From contig CABHOY010000058.1 of assembly GCA_902168105.1 (NCBI GenBank), forward strand, positions 62,001-126,000: a DNA stretch of 64,000 bases. Direction: 5' to 3'. The stretch is from an uncultured Flavihumibacter sp. GTDB lineage: Bacteria; Bacteroidota; Bacteroidia; Chitinophagales; Chitinophagaceae. Both the position numbers and the translations under genes were made by a program. The notes under the pieces were generated by a model. It made no database searches. It saw only the letters and a program-made list of their open reading frames with translations, and was not told the DNA's origin. This document shows positions 53,177 through 61,678 of the stretch, piece by piece (positions within the stretch are counted from its first letter, which is position 1; each line of letters opens with the position of its first letter).

Positions 53177-53875
53177 TTAATACACCAGTTTATATCCGAG
53201 GCCACGTATATTGATCAGTTGTACAGATGGATCATGTTGCAGGTACTTGCGGATCTTGCTGATATAAACGTCCATATTACGGGCATTGAAGAAATTGTCA
53301 TCTCCCCATAGTTCTAACAGTATGTTCTTACGATGGGTGGTTACATTAGGACGTTCCGCCAGCATTTTAAGTATATCGGCTTCCCGCAGCGACAGGCGGA
53401 CCTGTTCCTTCTCATGACGCAGCTCCTGCCTGTTATGGTCGAAGGTATAGGTCCCAAGCAGATAAATACCGGTATTGGCTTTGGCAGGAGACGGCGTATT
53501 ATTGGGTTGTGTACGTTTTAATAACGTCCTGATCCTCAACATGAGCTCTTCCATACTGAAAGGCTTTTTCATATAATCATCCGCACCTGTCTGTAAACCT
53601 TTGATAACATCCTGTGTCTCACTTTTAGCCGTCAGGAAGATCACAGGCGTTTGCTCATCTACTGCGCGGATATCTTTCACCAACGAAATACCATCCTTTT
53701 TTGGCATCATGATGTCTATTACACATATCTCAGGACGGAAGGACAGATACTGCTCCCAGCCCTGCACGCCATTCTCCGCAAGGCTTATCTGAAAGCCGTG
53801 CGCCTCCAGTGTTTCTTTCACTACGCCTGCCAATACTATCTCATCTTCAACCAGCAGCAGCTTGATCTTTTTCAT
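53177..53875 (-). CDS. OmpR-family response regulator
   Basis: The 232-residue protein starts MKKIKLLLVEDEIVLAGVV at 53875 (an upstream Met codon is unlikely). The receiver holds the phosphoacceptor region EICVIDIMMPKKDG, with K in PVIFLTAKSETQDV. The C-terminal winged helix has VRLSLREADILKML and ARNMDVYISKIRKYLQHDPSVQLINIRGLGYKLVY. It overlaps the kinase 3' end by 29 bases, so they are coupled. The receptor gene at 50521-53073 lies just downstream. Confidence 0.93.
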   Translation of the reverse strand: MKKIKLLLVEDEIVLAGVVKETLEAHGFQISLAENGVQGWEQYLSFRPEICVIDIMMPKKDGISLVKDIRAVDEQTPVIFLTAKSETQDVIKGLQTGADDYMKKPFSMEELMLRIRTLLKRTQPNNTPSPAKANTGIYLLGTYTFDHNRQELRHEKEQVRLSLREADILKMLAERPNVTTHRKNILLELWGDDNFFNARNMDVYISKIRKYLQHDPSVQLINIRGLGYKLVY

Positions 53876-55289
53876 ATTTCGGTAATTGGAAAATAAAGGT
53901 AGTGCCATTGCCGGGAATACTGCTAACACTGATACTCCCCTGCAATTGCTGCAATAATGCTTTCACATGACTCAGTCCCAGGCCATATCCTTTCACGTCA
54001 TGCCTGTCGCCCTGCACAACACGATAGAACTTATCATACAGGAACGGTAAATGCTGTTTTTCAATACCATTCCCATTGTCTTTTACGGTGAAACTATAAT
54101 GCCCGGTACCCTCTTTCACATGTATCAATATTTCCTTGTCTGGCTTATCGTTATACTTAACCGCATTGTCCAGTAAATTGGAAAGGATGGTATTGAACGC
54201 AGTTACATCCGTAAAAAAGACACCACTTTGTATGTCGAACTGCCGTTCGATAGTCACTCCTGGTAAGTGTGCGAAACGACCGACCGCATCGCCTACCAGT
54301 GTATTAATATTTGCGGGTGTTGCTGACAGGGGTTGTTGTTCCTGTTCCTCCCTGGTCACCTGCATGATCTTATCGATCAGGTCCTGCAGTTTATCAAGCT
54401 CGGTCTTCGAATGACGGAGGTAACGTTCCGTTTTTTCCGGATCATTCATGCCCCGGAAGGTCAGCAGAGCCTCATTGGTGGCCTGTAAAATAGAGACCGG
54501 TGTTTTCAGTTCATGTGTAACATGACTGATGAACTCCCGTTTCATGTTCTCAAGCTTCTCCTGTCGCAGAATGATACGCCATAGTATCCAGATACAGCCT
54601 GTAATAAGCAACGCAACGAATATGGAAAGGATAATGGCGCTGCTCATTTTCTTCAGCAGGTACGCTGGCAAACCGTTGAACTGTACGCCCATCATCCTGC
54701 CCGGGTTATTCATGCCGGGATAGATAAGTACGGTGGGCCGGTTTGCTACCGTATCAATGCTTTTGCTATTCGTCAGGAGCCTGAAAGATAGCGGGATGTG
54801 TTTCTTATCCAGTTCCTTCCGGTAATTCTTATGCAGTGTATCCTTATCCGGTATCACATCTGTGAAGGACGAAAAGATCGTCGAAATAAAATGGGCCATT
54901 GGTGAGGCGCTATCCAGCGACAGGTTTCTGTTAGCTGCAGCGGTGTCCATATGAATGCCCTTCCCCAAAGGCTTCTCCGTAGTATCATATGTGATCCGCG
55001 TTCCTGATACCTTGCCCGATGGCAACGGCGTACTGTCAGGAATATCGTTTATACCTATCGAAGCCTGGATACTATACTTTTTCAGCGGCTGGGACGTATC
55101 TCCGCCATACAGCTTCGCAGTAACAATGATGGTGTTATCATAAGCATTATGGAACGCCTCAGTAGCAGTAGCTACAAAAGCCTCCTGCTGCGACTGGTAT
55201 GTCTGCCATAACCAGTATGACTGAAACAGCAGTACCGTCAGTAATGCCGGCATAGCGATCCACCATATTCGTTTCCTGATCTTACCCAT
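53847..55289 (-). CDS. Sensor histidine kinase
   Basis: The 480-residue protein has a first membrane segment near residues 8-28, a periplasmic sensor of ~200 residues, a second segment (ILSIFVALLITGCIWIL), then HisKA with FISHVTHELKTPVSILQATNEALL and an ATPase domain (NLLDNAVKYN, DNGNGIEK, GLGLSHVKALL). It phosphorylates the OmpR-type regulator encoded next. An exact minus-7 box TAAATTTG at 55297-55304 on the minus strand ends 8 bases before the ATG, so the message may be nearly leaderless. Confidence 0.93.
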   Translation of the reverse strand: MGKIRKRIWWIAMPALLTVLLFQSYWLWQTYQSQQEAFVATATEAFHNAYDNTIIVTAKLYGGDTSQPLKKYSIQASIGINDIPDSTPLPSGKVSGTRITYDTTEKPLGKGIHMDTAAANRNLSLDSASPMAHFISTIFSSFTDVIPDKDTLHKNYRKELDKKHIPLSFRLLTNSKSIDTVANRPTVLIYPGMNNPGRMMGVQFNGLPAYLLKKMSSAIILSIFVALLITGCIWILWRIILRQEKLENMKREFISHVTHELKTPVSILQATNEALLTFRGMNDPEKTERYLRHSKTELDKLQDLIDKIMQVTREEQEQQPLSATPANINTLVGDAVGRFAHLPGVTIERQFDIQSGVFFTDVTAFNTILSNLLDNAVKYNDKPDKEILIHVKEGTGHYSFTVKDNGNGIEKQHLPFLYDKFYRVVQGDRHDVKGYGLGLSHVKALLQQLQGSISVSSIPGNGTTFIFQLPKYEKDQAAAG

Positions 55290-55296
55290 ATTCCCG

Positions 55297-55304
55297 CAAA
55301 TTTA
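55297..55304 (-). promoter_or_regulatory. Minus-7 box TAAATTTG for the kinase-regulator operon
   Basis: Exact TAnnTTTG match on the minus strand. Its last base is 8 bases before the kinase start codon, leaving little room for a leader. Confidence 0.5.
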
Positions 55305-55367
55305 ACCATCTCGCATTTCTGCCAGCCGTTTCTTTAACAATCATTAACGTTTGTTCACATTTGATTG

Positions 55368-55375
55368 TATCTTTC
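55368..55375 (+). promoter_or_regulatory. Candidate minus-7 box TATCTTTC
   Basis: 7 of 8 match, 20 bases before the ATG at 55395. Confidence 0.4.
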
Positions 55376-55394
55376 CGGCGCTTAAAATACTTAC

Positions 55395-55859
55395 ATGATC
55401 ATCGATACTTTAAAGAACGCACAGCTTTACTACGGCCTGGGCACCAGATTTGTAAAAGCTTTCGAATACCTGCAGCAGACGGACTTTTCCAAAGTGGAAA
55501 AGGGTAAATATGAAATTGATGGTACGGATATCTTCGCGATTGTAAACGAGTACGATACGATATCTACTGAAGGCGAGCAGATGGAGTCACATAAGAAGCA
55601 TATCGACGTACAATATATCGTGAGTGGTGAGGAATTGATAGGACATGATTTCCTGAAAAGTCAGACACCTTCAAAAGTCTACGACGAAACAGCTGACTTC
55701 ATGCTGTTTGGAGAAACGCCCACATTCTTTTCGAAGCTGGAACAGGGCATGTTCGCTATCTTCTTCCCTACCGATCTGCACATGCCGAATATCAAGGTAA
55801 AAGATCCTGTTCCTGTTAAGAAAGTAGTGATTAAGATAAGCACTGCATCTCCGGAATGA
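55395..55859 (+). CDS. YhcH/YjgK/YiaL family protein (DUF386)
   Basis: The 154-residue protein matches the DUF386 cupin-like family, with ESHKKHIDVQYIVSGEELI near residue 57 and MFAIFFPTDLHMPNIKV toward the C-terminus. Members help in sugar (sialic acid, pentose) utilisation in several bacteria, with metal-binding His residues. The substrate here is unknown. Confidence 0.9.
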   Translation: MIIDTLKNAQLYYGLGTRFVKAFEYLQQTDFSKVEKGKYEIDGTDIFAIVNEYDTISTEGEQMESHKKHIDVQYIVSGEELIGHDFLKSQTPSKVYDETADFMLFGETPTFFSKLEQGMFAIFFPTDLHMPNIKVKDPVPVKKVVIKISTASPE

Positions 55860-56037
55860 TACCAATGCTATATGCCAAATGCACTTTTATTTTGACGCGT
55901 TGATAACGCGGATTTTTTGTTTCAGATGATCTCAACTTCTGATCACATCACAAAGTTAATTAGAAAAGAGATGCGGAAAATACGGATTCTTTTTCTCTCA
56001 ATTAATTGATTTTCAATAAACTGTAATTTATTGAAAT

Positions 56038-56064
56038 AAAAGCGCATCAGGCGCTCTTTTTTTT
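56038..56064 (+). terminator. Terminator with long T tract
   Basis: AGCGC-ATCAG-GCGCT stem with flanking A-run and CTTTTTTTT tail. It lies about 180 bases past the YhcH stop. Confidence 0.7.
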
Positions 56065-56074
56065 CAGTTAATGT

Positions 56075-56154
56075 TCGCTTAGATAACGCTCATCCTACGT
56101 TAATCCTACGTTCATGAACGTAGGATTAACGTAGGATGAGCGTTATCTAAGCGA
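56075..56154. repeat. 80-bp perfect palindrome 3, no loop
   Basis: Left arm 56075-56114 and right arm 56115-56154 are exact reverse complements (40 bp each). CCTACGTT occurs twice per arm. Immediately after it, 56155-56166 again complements 56074-56085, an outer-arm duplication. Same architecture as the two palindromes near 12.3 kb. Confidence 0.95.
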
Positions 56155-56356
56155 TATCTAAGCGAATATCAGCCGGTAAAATAACACTTCCTGATTAACA
56201 CTCTTCCCCCGGCCTCTTTCGGAAGGAATATTCTCCCCCTGCTTGTAGTATCGGAGGATATTTCTGTACTTTTTCAGGATGGCCCCAAGAAAAAAAATCT
56301 ACTATATATATTAAAAATAATATTATTTTGGGTCCCGTCTTTAATGTTGTTAGCTC

Positions 56357-59300
56357 ATGCGATTTATAAAGCAAACGAAGCTTTTTTTCAGGGAGGGGAA
56401 CTCTGATAAGACCTATGAGATTGATTTATGTGAAGTTGGCCCCGGACAATACATAGTAAACTTCCGCTACGGTAAGCGGGGAAGTGCTTTAAAAGAAGGT
56501 AGCAAAACGGTGTCCCCCGTGGACCTCCCGTCAGCCACCGCTATCTATGACGCACTTGAAAAAGAAAAACGCTCCAAAGGATATGCCGCCGAACAGGATG
56601 CTGGTCCTGTAGCGGAATTTGTCGTTCCTGATACTTCACAGGTGGGCAACCTTGCTCATATTGCTATTCTCAAACGCCTTGAATATGCCCTGAAAAGGAA
56701 TTCCAGGTTCAAAACAGAATGGAAGACTTCCCGTGTCATCTGGAAGGCGGGTGAATTGCGTCTCAAAGAAGCTGCCCCTTATATCACCAAACTGATTGAG
56801 CGCGAAGATGCCATGCAACGTTATTCGTCGCTGTGGGCGTTGGGCCGTTGTGGTAGTGAGGCAGATATTCCTGCACTCAAGGCATATGCGGAAAATAGCA
56901 CTTATCCTTATTACCAGCGACAGATAGCCGTACACTCATTGCTACTGCTGCTGCCTGAAGATGGACGTAAGAGTTATATAGAACAATTTGAAAAAGGATT
57001 GCCGCCGGAATTCCAGGAAGCGGTGCGGTCGGGCGATAAACTGCAATTGAGCCGTTTACTCAATGAAAGAGTGAAAGTCCTTGTACAACCGGCTTATCCG
57101 GTACTGGAAGAGCTGTATATAGTAGGTGTCACAAATCCCGTAGTAAGAGAAGTATTATTGCGGTTCCTCTCTACACTGCCGTTGAAAACCAACTTCTTCC
57201 AGCATATCCGCCACCTGTTCAAACAGGCGGAATTAAGGGATGATCACGAGCTGGTAGCCATGCTGACAGAACGTTTCGAAAGAGAACAGGAAGCTGCTGC
57301 CGATCATACGCTCCCGAGTAAACGACGTGCGTATTCCAAAAACACCCGCCTTTATCTGCGCCGCCGTGTGCTGCGAAGATTGAAGTGGATAGGTCAACAG
57401 GATGATATCCAGTACGTAAGGTTTGCAACAGCGATGTTGCTGCAATATGACGCCGCGAAAAATACAGGTCCCGTGTTCCAGCTTTATGGATGGAGCGGCG
57501 GTCCTTACAATACTATTTACAGCCCTGCTACAAAAAACCATCCGTCTAATGCAAAAGCTGTATTGCTGAATTATATTCTGCAAGGTAATAGCAAAGAGTT
57601 GGTATTGGTGCCCGATGGTACGCTATGGCTCATTCCTGCCGGTGATCAGACAAGAGCAAATAAAACCGATCAGAAAGAAAATAAAGGAGAAAGTCTGCTG
57701 AAGAAAGTCGCTTCCCTCTTCCGGAGCGGCCGTAAAAATACGGACGTACAACCGACTATTTCGACGGAGCAGGTAATTAAAAACGTAGACAGCGAAGTAC
57801 CCTTCCTCCACCTCTGGCGTCAGTTGCCGCAGGCATTTATTCAGCTGCTTGTAAAGGGAAAACTGGATGAGATCCATGATTTTGCCTTACATCAGTTGCT
57901 GCAGCATCCCGACTACAATACACTGAAAGAGAAGATGGACAGCCACGTGATCCGTGCGTTGTTGGGCAATCCTTTCCGCCTGCCGCAGGAATATGGTCTG
58001 CAGCTGGCGCGGGAGAAGTTTGATGTCAATAATCCATCTCTGCCGATAATACTGGCACTGTTATACAGCACTTCCGCCGAAGCACGTGAACAAGGTCTGG
58101 AATGGGCAGCGGCAAGACCTGATCTCTGCTTTGCAGATGTTGATTTTGTTCGTGAACTGATCTTCTGTCCGCATGCCGACGTACGCGCTTTTGCAAAAGC
58201 ACAACTGGGACAGGCTAAACTCACGGAAGATAAAGTTAAGGTGCTGGCTGTTAAGGTCATCTCTTATCTCCTGTCTGTCACCGACGTGGATGATAAGACC
58301 AACGATGATCTGACGGATAGCTGCCGCATCCTCGAACAATACTTCGGTCATGCGCTGGTACACCTTGATTTCAAGATCATAGAAGACCTGTTGCAAAGCA
58401 AGCTGGCGGCCGCACAGGCATTCGCAGCCCGCCTGCTGATCCTCAAGAAACGACAGTTCACGCTCGATCATATTACCGACAGCCTGTTGCACAGTTTACT
58501 GGAGCACGACTACCAGCCCGTAAGAGCGGCCGGTATTGACGTTATCTCGGCTATCAGTGAAGCGGAGCTGGTTAAACGTCACGGGTTGCTGTTATACTGT
58601 TGTACCGCTCCATACACTGATGTGAGGAATGCAGTACGGCCATTACTGAAAAGGCTTGCAACGCAATTTGCCGACCTGGCGGTATGGCTGGTGAATGAAC
58701 TGGTACCATTGCTGATGCGTAAGGAAACTTCCGAAGGCCTGCACGCAGACCTGGCCGAAATGCTGAGCAATGAGCTGGTTAGCCACCTGCAGGATGTTGA
58801 TCAGGCGACCGCACTGCGTTTATTATATTCAAATTATCGTCCGGCCCAGTCATTCGGTGTACTGGTACTGGAAAAATATATTCCGGCAAATAACCTGACC
58901 ATCAAACAGGTCATTGCAGCAGGCAATCATGAATTGCAGGCAGTAAGGGAATGGTGCTGGCGCTTCTTCGAACAGCATGTCACCCGCATCCGTTATGAAA
59001 GGGATGCCGCCGTAGCGTTGCTGGATGCTACATGGGACGATACGCGCAACTTTGCCGCTACCTTCTTCCGTACACAGTTCGAAGCGGCTGACTGGTCGCC
59101 GGAGTCGCTGGTAGCTGTTGCCGATAGCGTGAACCCTCACGTACAGGCCTTTGGCCGGGAACTGCTCACACGCTTCTTCCAGGAGCAGGATGGCGCGGTT
59201 TACCTGATGAAACTCAGCCAGCATCCTACAGTCACTATGCAATTGTTCGCCACGAACTACCTGGAGAATTATGCAACAGGTAATCTATCCTATCTGAAAG

Positions 59301-59566
59301 AACTGGAGCATTACTTCCGGTCAGTGTTGTCAAGAGTGAACAAGGCGCGTGTGGCAAAGGAAAGGATCTTCAACTTCCTGGAAAAGGAAGCGTTGAAATC
59401 GAGGGAAGCAGCCGCTTATATTGGCGATATTATTACAGATATATCCGCAACGGTAGCTATCGGCGATAAAGCCCGCTGTATCGCCATCATGCGTAACATC
59501 CATCAGTCGTACGCCGACCTGCTGCTGCCGGTAAGATTCACTGAATTTCCCATGAAACAATCTTAA
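56357..59566 (+). CDS. WGR-domain, HEAT/ARM-repeat protein of a type XIII retron
   Basis: The 1069-residue protein begins with a WGR domain (residues ~1-80: FFREGNSDKTYEIDLCEV, YIVNFRYGKRGSALKEG), then a long all-helical array of HEAT/ARM-like repeats running to the C-terminus. It has no enzymatic motif. It is the first of three co-directional genes with the SWIM protein 10 bases downstream and the reverse transcriptase after the RNA. Such a WGR-HEAT/ARM protein is a listed component of type XIII retrons. In that role it would be part of the effector; how it acts is not known to me. WGR occurs in PARP-related proteins, a hint at nucleic acid contact. Confidence 0.85.
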   Translation: MRFIKQTKLFFREGNSDKTYEIDLCEVGPGQYIVNFRYGKRGSALKEGSKTVSPVDLPSATAIYDALEKEKRSKGYAAEQDAGPVAEFVVPDTSQVGNLAHIAILKRLEYALKRNSRFKTEWKTSRVIWKAGELRLKEAAPYITKLIEREDAMQRYSSLWALGRCGSEADIPALKAYAENSTYPYYQRQIAVHSLLLLLPEDGRKSYIEQFEKGLPPEFQEAVRSGDKLQLSRLLNERVKVLVQPAYPVLEELYIVGVTNPVVREVLLRFLSTLPLKTNFFQHIRHLFKQAELRDDHELVAMLTERFEREQEAAADHTLPSKRRAYSKNTRLYLRRRVLRRLKWIGQQDDIQYVRFATAMLLQYDAAKNTGPVFQLYGWSGGPYNTIYSPATKNHPSNAKAVLLNYILQGNSKELVLVPDGTLWLIPAGDQTRANKTDQKENKGESLLKKVASLFRSGRKNTDVQPTISTEQVIKNVDSEVPFLHLWRQLPQAFIQLLVKGKLDEIHDFALHQLLQHPDYNTLKEKMDSHVIRALLGNPFRLPQEYGLQLAREKFDVNNPSLPIILALLYSTSAEAREQGLEWAAARPDLCFADVDFVRELIFCPHADVRAFAKAQLGQAKLTEDKVKVLAVKVISYLLSVTDVDDKTNDDLTDSCRILEQYFGHALVHLDFKIIEDLLQSKLAAAQAFAARLLILKKRQFTLDHITDSLLHSLLEHDYQPVRAAGIDVISAISEAELVKRHGLLLYCCTAPYTDVRNAVRPLLKRLATQFADLAVWLVNELVPLLMRKETSEGLHADLAEMLSNELVSHLQDVDQATALRLLYSNYRPAQSFGVLVLEKYIPANNLTIKQVIAAGNHELQAVREWCWRFFEQHVTRIRYERDAAVALLDATWDDTRNFAATFFRTQFEAADWSPESLVAVADSVNPHVQAFGRELLTRFFQEQDGAVYLMKLSQHPTVTMQLFATNYLENYATGNLSYLKELEHYFRSVLSRVNKARVAKERIFNFLEKEALKSREAAAYIGDIITDISATVAIGDKARCIAIMRNIHQSYADLLLPVRFTEFPMKQS

Positions 59567-59576
59567 ACCCTGGAAG

Positions 59577-61235
59577 ATGTTATTTAACTACAGATACAGC
59601 GGACAAAGCGAGGTATATAGCAATGCGACATCAGCCGGAATATCTTTCGCGCCTGATACCCGCAGGGACCCGACTTACTTTGCCGGTAAACTGCATAAGA
59701 AGATCGCTTTCCGCGAGGCTATTTCTGCTTTGCATGATGTAGTGGTCTCTGACCTGCGTTTCAAACCCAAAGACAAAACTGCCTATAAAGAATGGGCCGC
59801 GCAGCAGGAATCGATCTGGCTGGCGCAATACATGGGACAATATGATGCAGAAGCTGCCAACAGCCGTATCGGTTTCCTGAACGAGGAACTAAGTGCTATA
59901 TACCACGAGAAAGAAAGAACGATGGCGCCATATTACAAAGCGCGCAAGTCTTATTTCGACTATCTATATCAAAAGGACAGGGACGCCTGGTTTGTACTGG
60001 ACCCTGTTATCAGCGTACATCCGGACGAGATATTCTTTGAATGTTTCAGCCAGGATGAATCAGCTTACGGTAAACTGAGTGCCAGCTATAATGTATTCAA
60101 AGAGGTGAACGAGTTTAAATGTGGTACGACCAACATTGACTACTCTGCCGCCCTGTATAATGAGTTCCAGAAGATCCGCGATTATAAGGAGACGACCTTC
60201 ACGGTAGATCCTGCTGGTTTCTCCGTGCAAACCACCCAGGAAGAGATGTTCCGTGAAGTGAAGATAGACCTGCCCGATAGCTGGGTGCGTGGGTTCCTGC
60301 AGGTTAGTTCTGCAATGACATTGCCGGCTGCCAGCTTTGATCTGCATCCTATGGACGTGTACAACTTCTGTAGCTGGTTGCGCAGGTTCAAAGAAAAGAA
60401 AGGCCCGCGTTCTATCCGTTTCGTGCTGGACCCGGGTAAACCGGTGAAGGCCATATTCGAGCCCTGGAATAAAGAGATCGAATGTGCACGTTCGATTTAT
60501 ACCGGTCCGCAACGCAGGGAGATCCGCATCTGGGGCCGCAGGCGTATGCTGATCCTGGAACGCCTGATCCCTGTAGCGAAGAAGTTCACCGTACACCTGA
60601 CAGGCAGCGGATTACCATCCTTCTATGTGGCTGATCTGGGTGATATGCAATTCACATTAGGTCTCTCCGGATGGACGGCCAATGACTGGTCACGTGCCGG
60701 ACAGTTTGACCTGATGGCGCCAAGAGCGAGTGTGGAAGACGCCACTAAACTCCGCGTATTCAGCGAACTGCAGCAGATGTGGATGGGCAAACCGGAAGAG
60801 ATCTCTTCAAGGACCGGCGTATCAGTTCCCGAAGTACTGGCTACACTGGGAATCTATACACAGGCTGGAAAAGTGATCTATGACCTGCACACAGGTTATT
60901 ATCGCTTACGGGAGCTTAGCCAGGACCCATTGCCGCTTGACCAGTTAAGGTTCTCCAATCCGAAGGAAGAATCAGCAACACGACTGGTTACCGACGGTAA
61001 GATCAAATTCTCTGCGCAGCAGGTGCCGTCAGTTGGCTTACAGGTGGAAGGACAGATAACGGCCGACCGTCGTTCATACCACCCTGTTATCGTAATAGAT
61101 GGCGATGAGAGGATGAGCACTGGCCATTGCGATTGTTATGATTATATCACTAACAAGCTGTATAAAGGCCCTTGTGAACATATGCTGGCGCTGCGTATGA
61201 CATACGAGCAACAAAAGAATAACAATAACGCATAA
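59577..61235 (+). CDS. SWIM zinc-finger protein (WHSWIM) of a type XIII retron
   Basis: The 552-residue protein carries a SWIM zinc finger near the C-terminus: CDC at residues 518-520 and CEH at 533-535 (CxCx12CxH). The middle part (~280-400) includes a helical region with LPSFYVADLGDMQF. The gene starts 10 bases after the WGR-HEAT stop, so they form an operon. SWIM fingers bind DNA or protein. In type XIII retrons, WHSWIM-type proteins pair with ARM/HEAT proteins and the RT. The mechanism is unknown. Confidence 0.85.
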   Translation: MLFNYRYSGQSEVYSNATSAGISFAPDTRRDPTYFAGKLHKKIAFREAISALHDVVVSDLRFKPKDKTAYKEWAAQQESIWLAQYMGQYDAEAANSRIGFLNEELSAIYHEKERTMAPYYKARKSYFDYLYQKDRDAWFVLDPVISVHPDEIFFECFSQDESAYGKLSASYNVFKEVNEFKCGTTNIDYSAALYNEFQKIRDYKETTFTVDPAGFSVQTTQEEMFREVKIDLPDSWVRGFLQVSSAMTLPAASFDLHPMDVYNFCSWLRRFKEKKGPRSIRFVLDPGKPVKAIFEPWNKEIECARSIYTGPQRREIRIWGRRRMLILERLIPVAKKFTVHLTGSGLPSFYVADLGDMQFTLGLSGWTANDWSRAGQFDLMAPRASVEDATKLRVFSELQQMWMGKPEEISSRTGVSVPEVLATLGIYTQAGKVIYDLHTGYYRLRELSQDPLPLDQLRFSNPKEESATRLVTDGKIKFSAQQVPSVGLQVEGQITADRRSYHPVIVIDGDERMSTGHCDCYDYITNKLYKGPCEHMLALRMTYEQQKNNNNA

Positions 61236-61294
61236 GCGGAATAAAAGAAAAGTGAGAAAGCAGAAAGAAATGAAAGAAAAAAATGCAATATGTA

Positions 61295-61325
61295 TTTGTT
61301 CTTTAAATAAATCTCTCTATCTTTC
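61295..61325 (+). promoter_or_regulatory. Promoter candidate for the retron RNA
   Basis: TTTG at 61295-61298 and TATCTTTC (TAnnTTTG, 7 of 8) at 61318-61325 are separated by 19 bases, the Bacteroidota spacing. A start near 61331 lies 16 bases before the a1 stem. Confidence 0.55.
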
Positions 61326-61346
61326 GCATCAGAAAAAAAGATCTTT

Positions 61347-61360
61347 GTAAAGAGGAAATG
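61347..61360 (+). repeat. a1 strand of the retron a1/a2 inverted repeat
   Basis: GTAAAGAGGAAATG pairs with 61565-61578 (TTTCCTCTTTAC plus flanks, one G-U). Confidence 0.85.
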
Positions 61361-61451
61361 ATTGCACTTGCGCCTGGTTTCAGGAAGAGTGATGATTCGT
61401 CACTCAGGTAACATGACATTTTCATGCTTCACTAAATGCAATCTTAATTTT

Positions 61452-61526
61452 GGGAGGGGCGTACCTAGTAGCAATTTACGGTACCAGCCCCGGGGGCTTC
61501 AAATTACTACTAGGTACGCCCCTCCC
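61452..61526 (+). repeat. msd stem-loop
   Basis: 20 base pairs perfect (61452-61471 / 61507-61526), then AATTT/AAATT pairing inward; the loop carries GCCCCGGGGGC, itself self-complementary. Confidence 0.9.
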
Positions 61527-61564
61527 TGGAGTTGATTGATTTAGTCAATGGCTTGCACGAAGGC

Positions 61565-61579
61565 CGTTTCCTCTTTACA
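61565..61579 (+). repeat. a2 strand of the retron a1/a2 inverted repeat
   Basis: Complement of 61346-61360; ends about 100 bases before the RT start codon. Confidence 0.85.
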
Positions 61580-61678
61580 TTTTTTTCCTGTTGAACCCTT
61601 CTCCCCTTTCTTCTCTTCCCACATCATTATCATCAACAACGTATTATCTTTTATCAGCAATAAACCGTCTGAAAGATT

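Larger units (their letters stand above)
55860..56356. other. Intergenic region with terminator and long palindrome
   Basis: No gene. Holds a terminator at 56038-56064 and the third palindrome at 56075-56154; the last ~150 bases are AT-rich leader for the WGR-HEAT gene. Confidence 0.7.
61331..61580 (+). ncRNA. Retron msr-msd non-coding RNA
   Basis: The RNA lies just upstream of the RT gene. a1 GTAAAGAGGAAA (61347-61358) is the exact complement of a2 (61567-61578); with flanking pairs the stem covers 61346-61360 and 61565-61579. GATTGCA (61360-61366) may also pair with TGCAATC (61437-61443), closing the msr. Within it are three hairpins: 61373-61384, 61387-61405 and 61412-61426. The msd is a 20-bp perfect stem (61452-61471 with 61507-61526), then five more pairs after a C-A mismatch, around a GC-rich loop. 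The branch guanosine is not certain; G61360 or a neighbour is a candidate. The 5' end depends on the promoter guess. Confidence 0.88.

Noticed and set aside
56075..56154. The retron msd
   Set aside because: It lies 5.5 kb from the RT, lacks a1/a2 pairs, and shares its architecture with unrelated palindromes at 12.3 kb.
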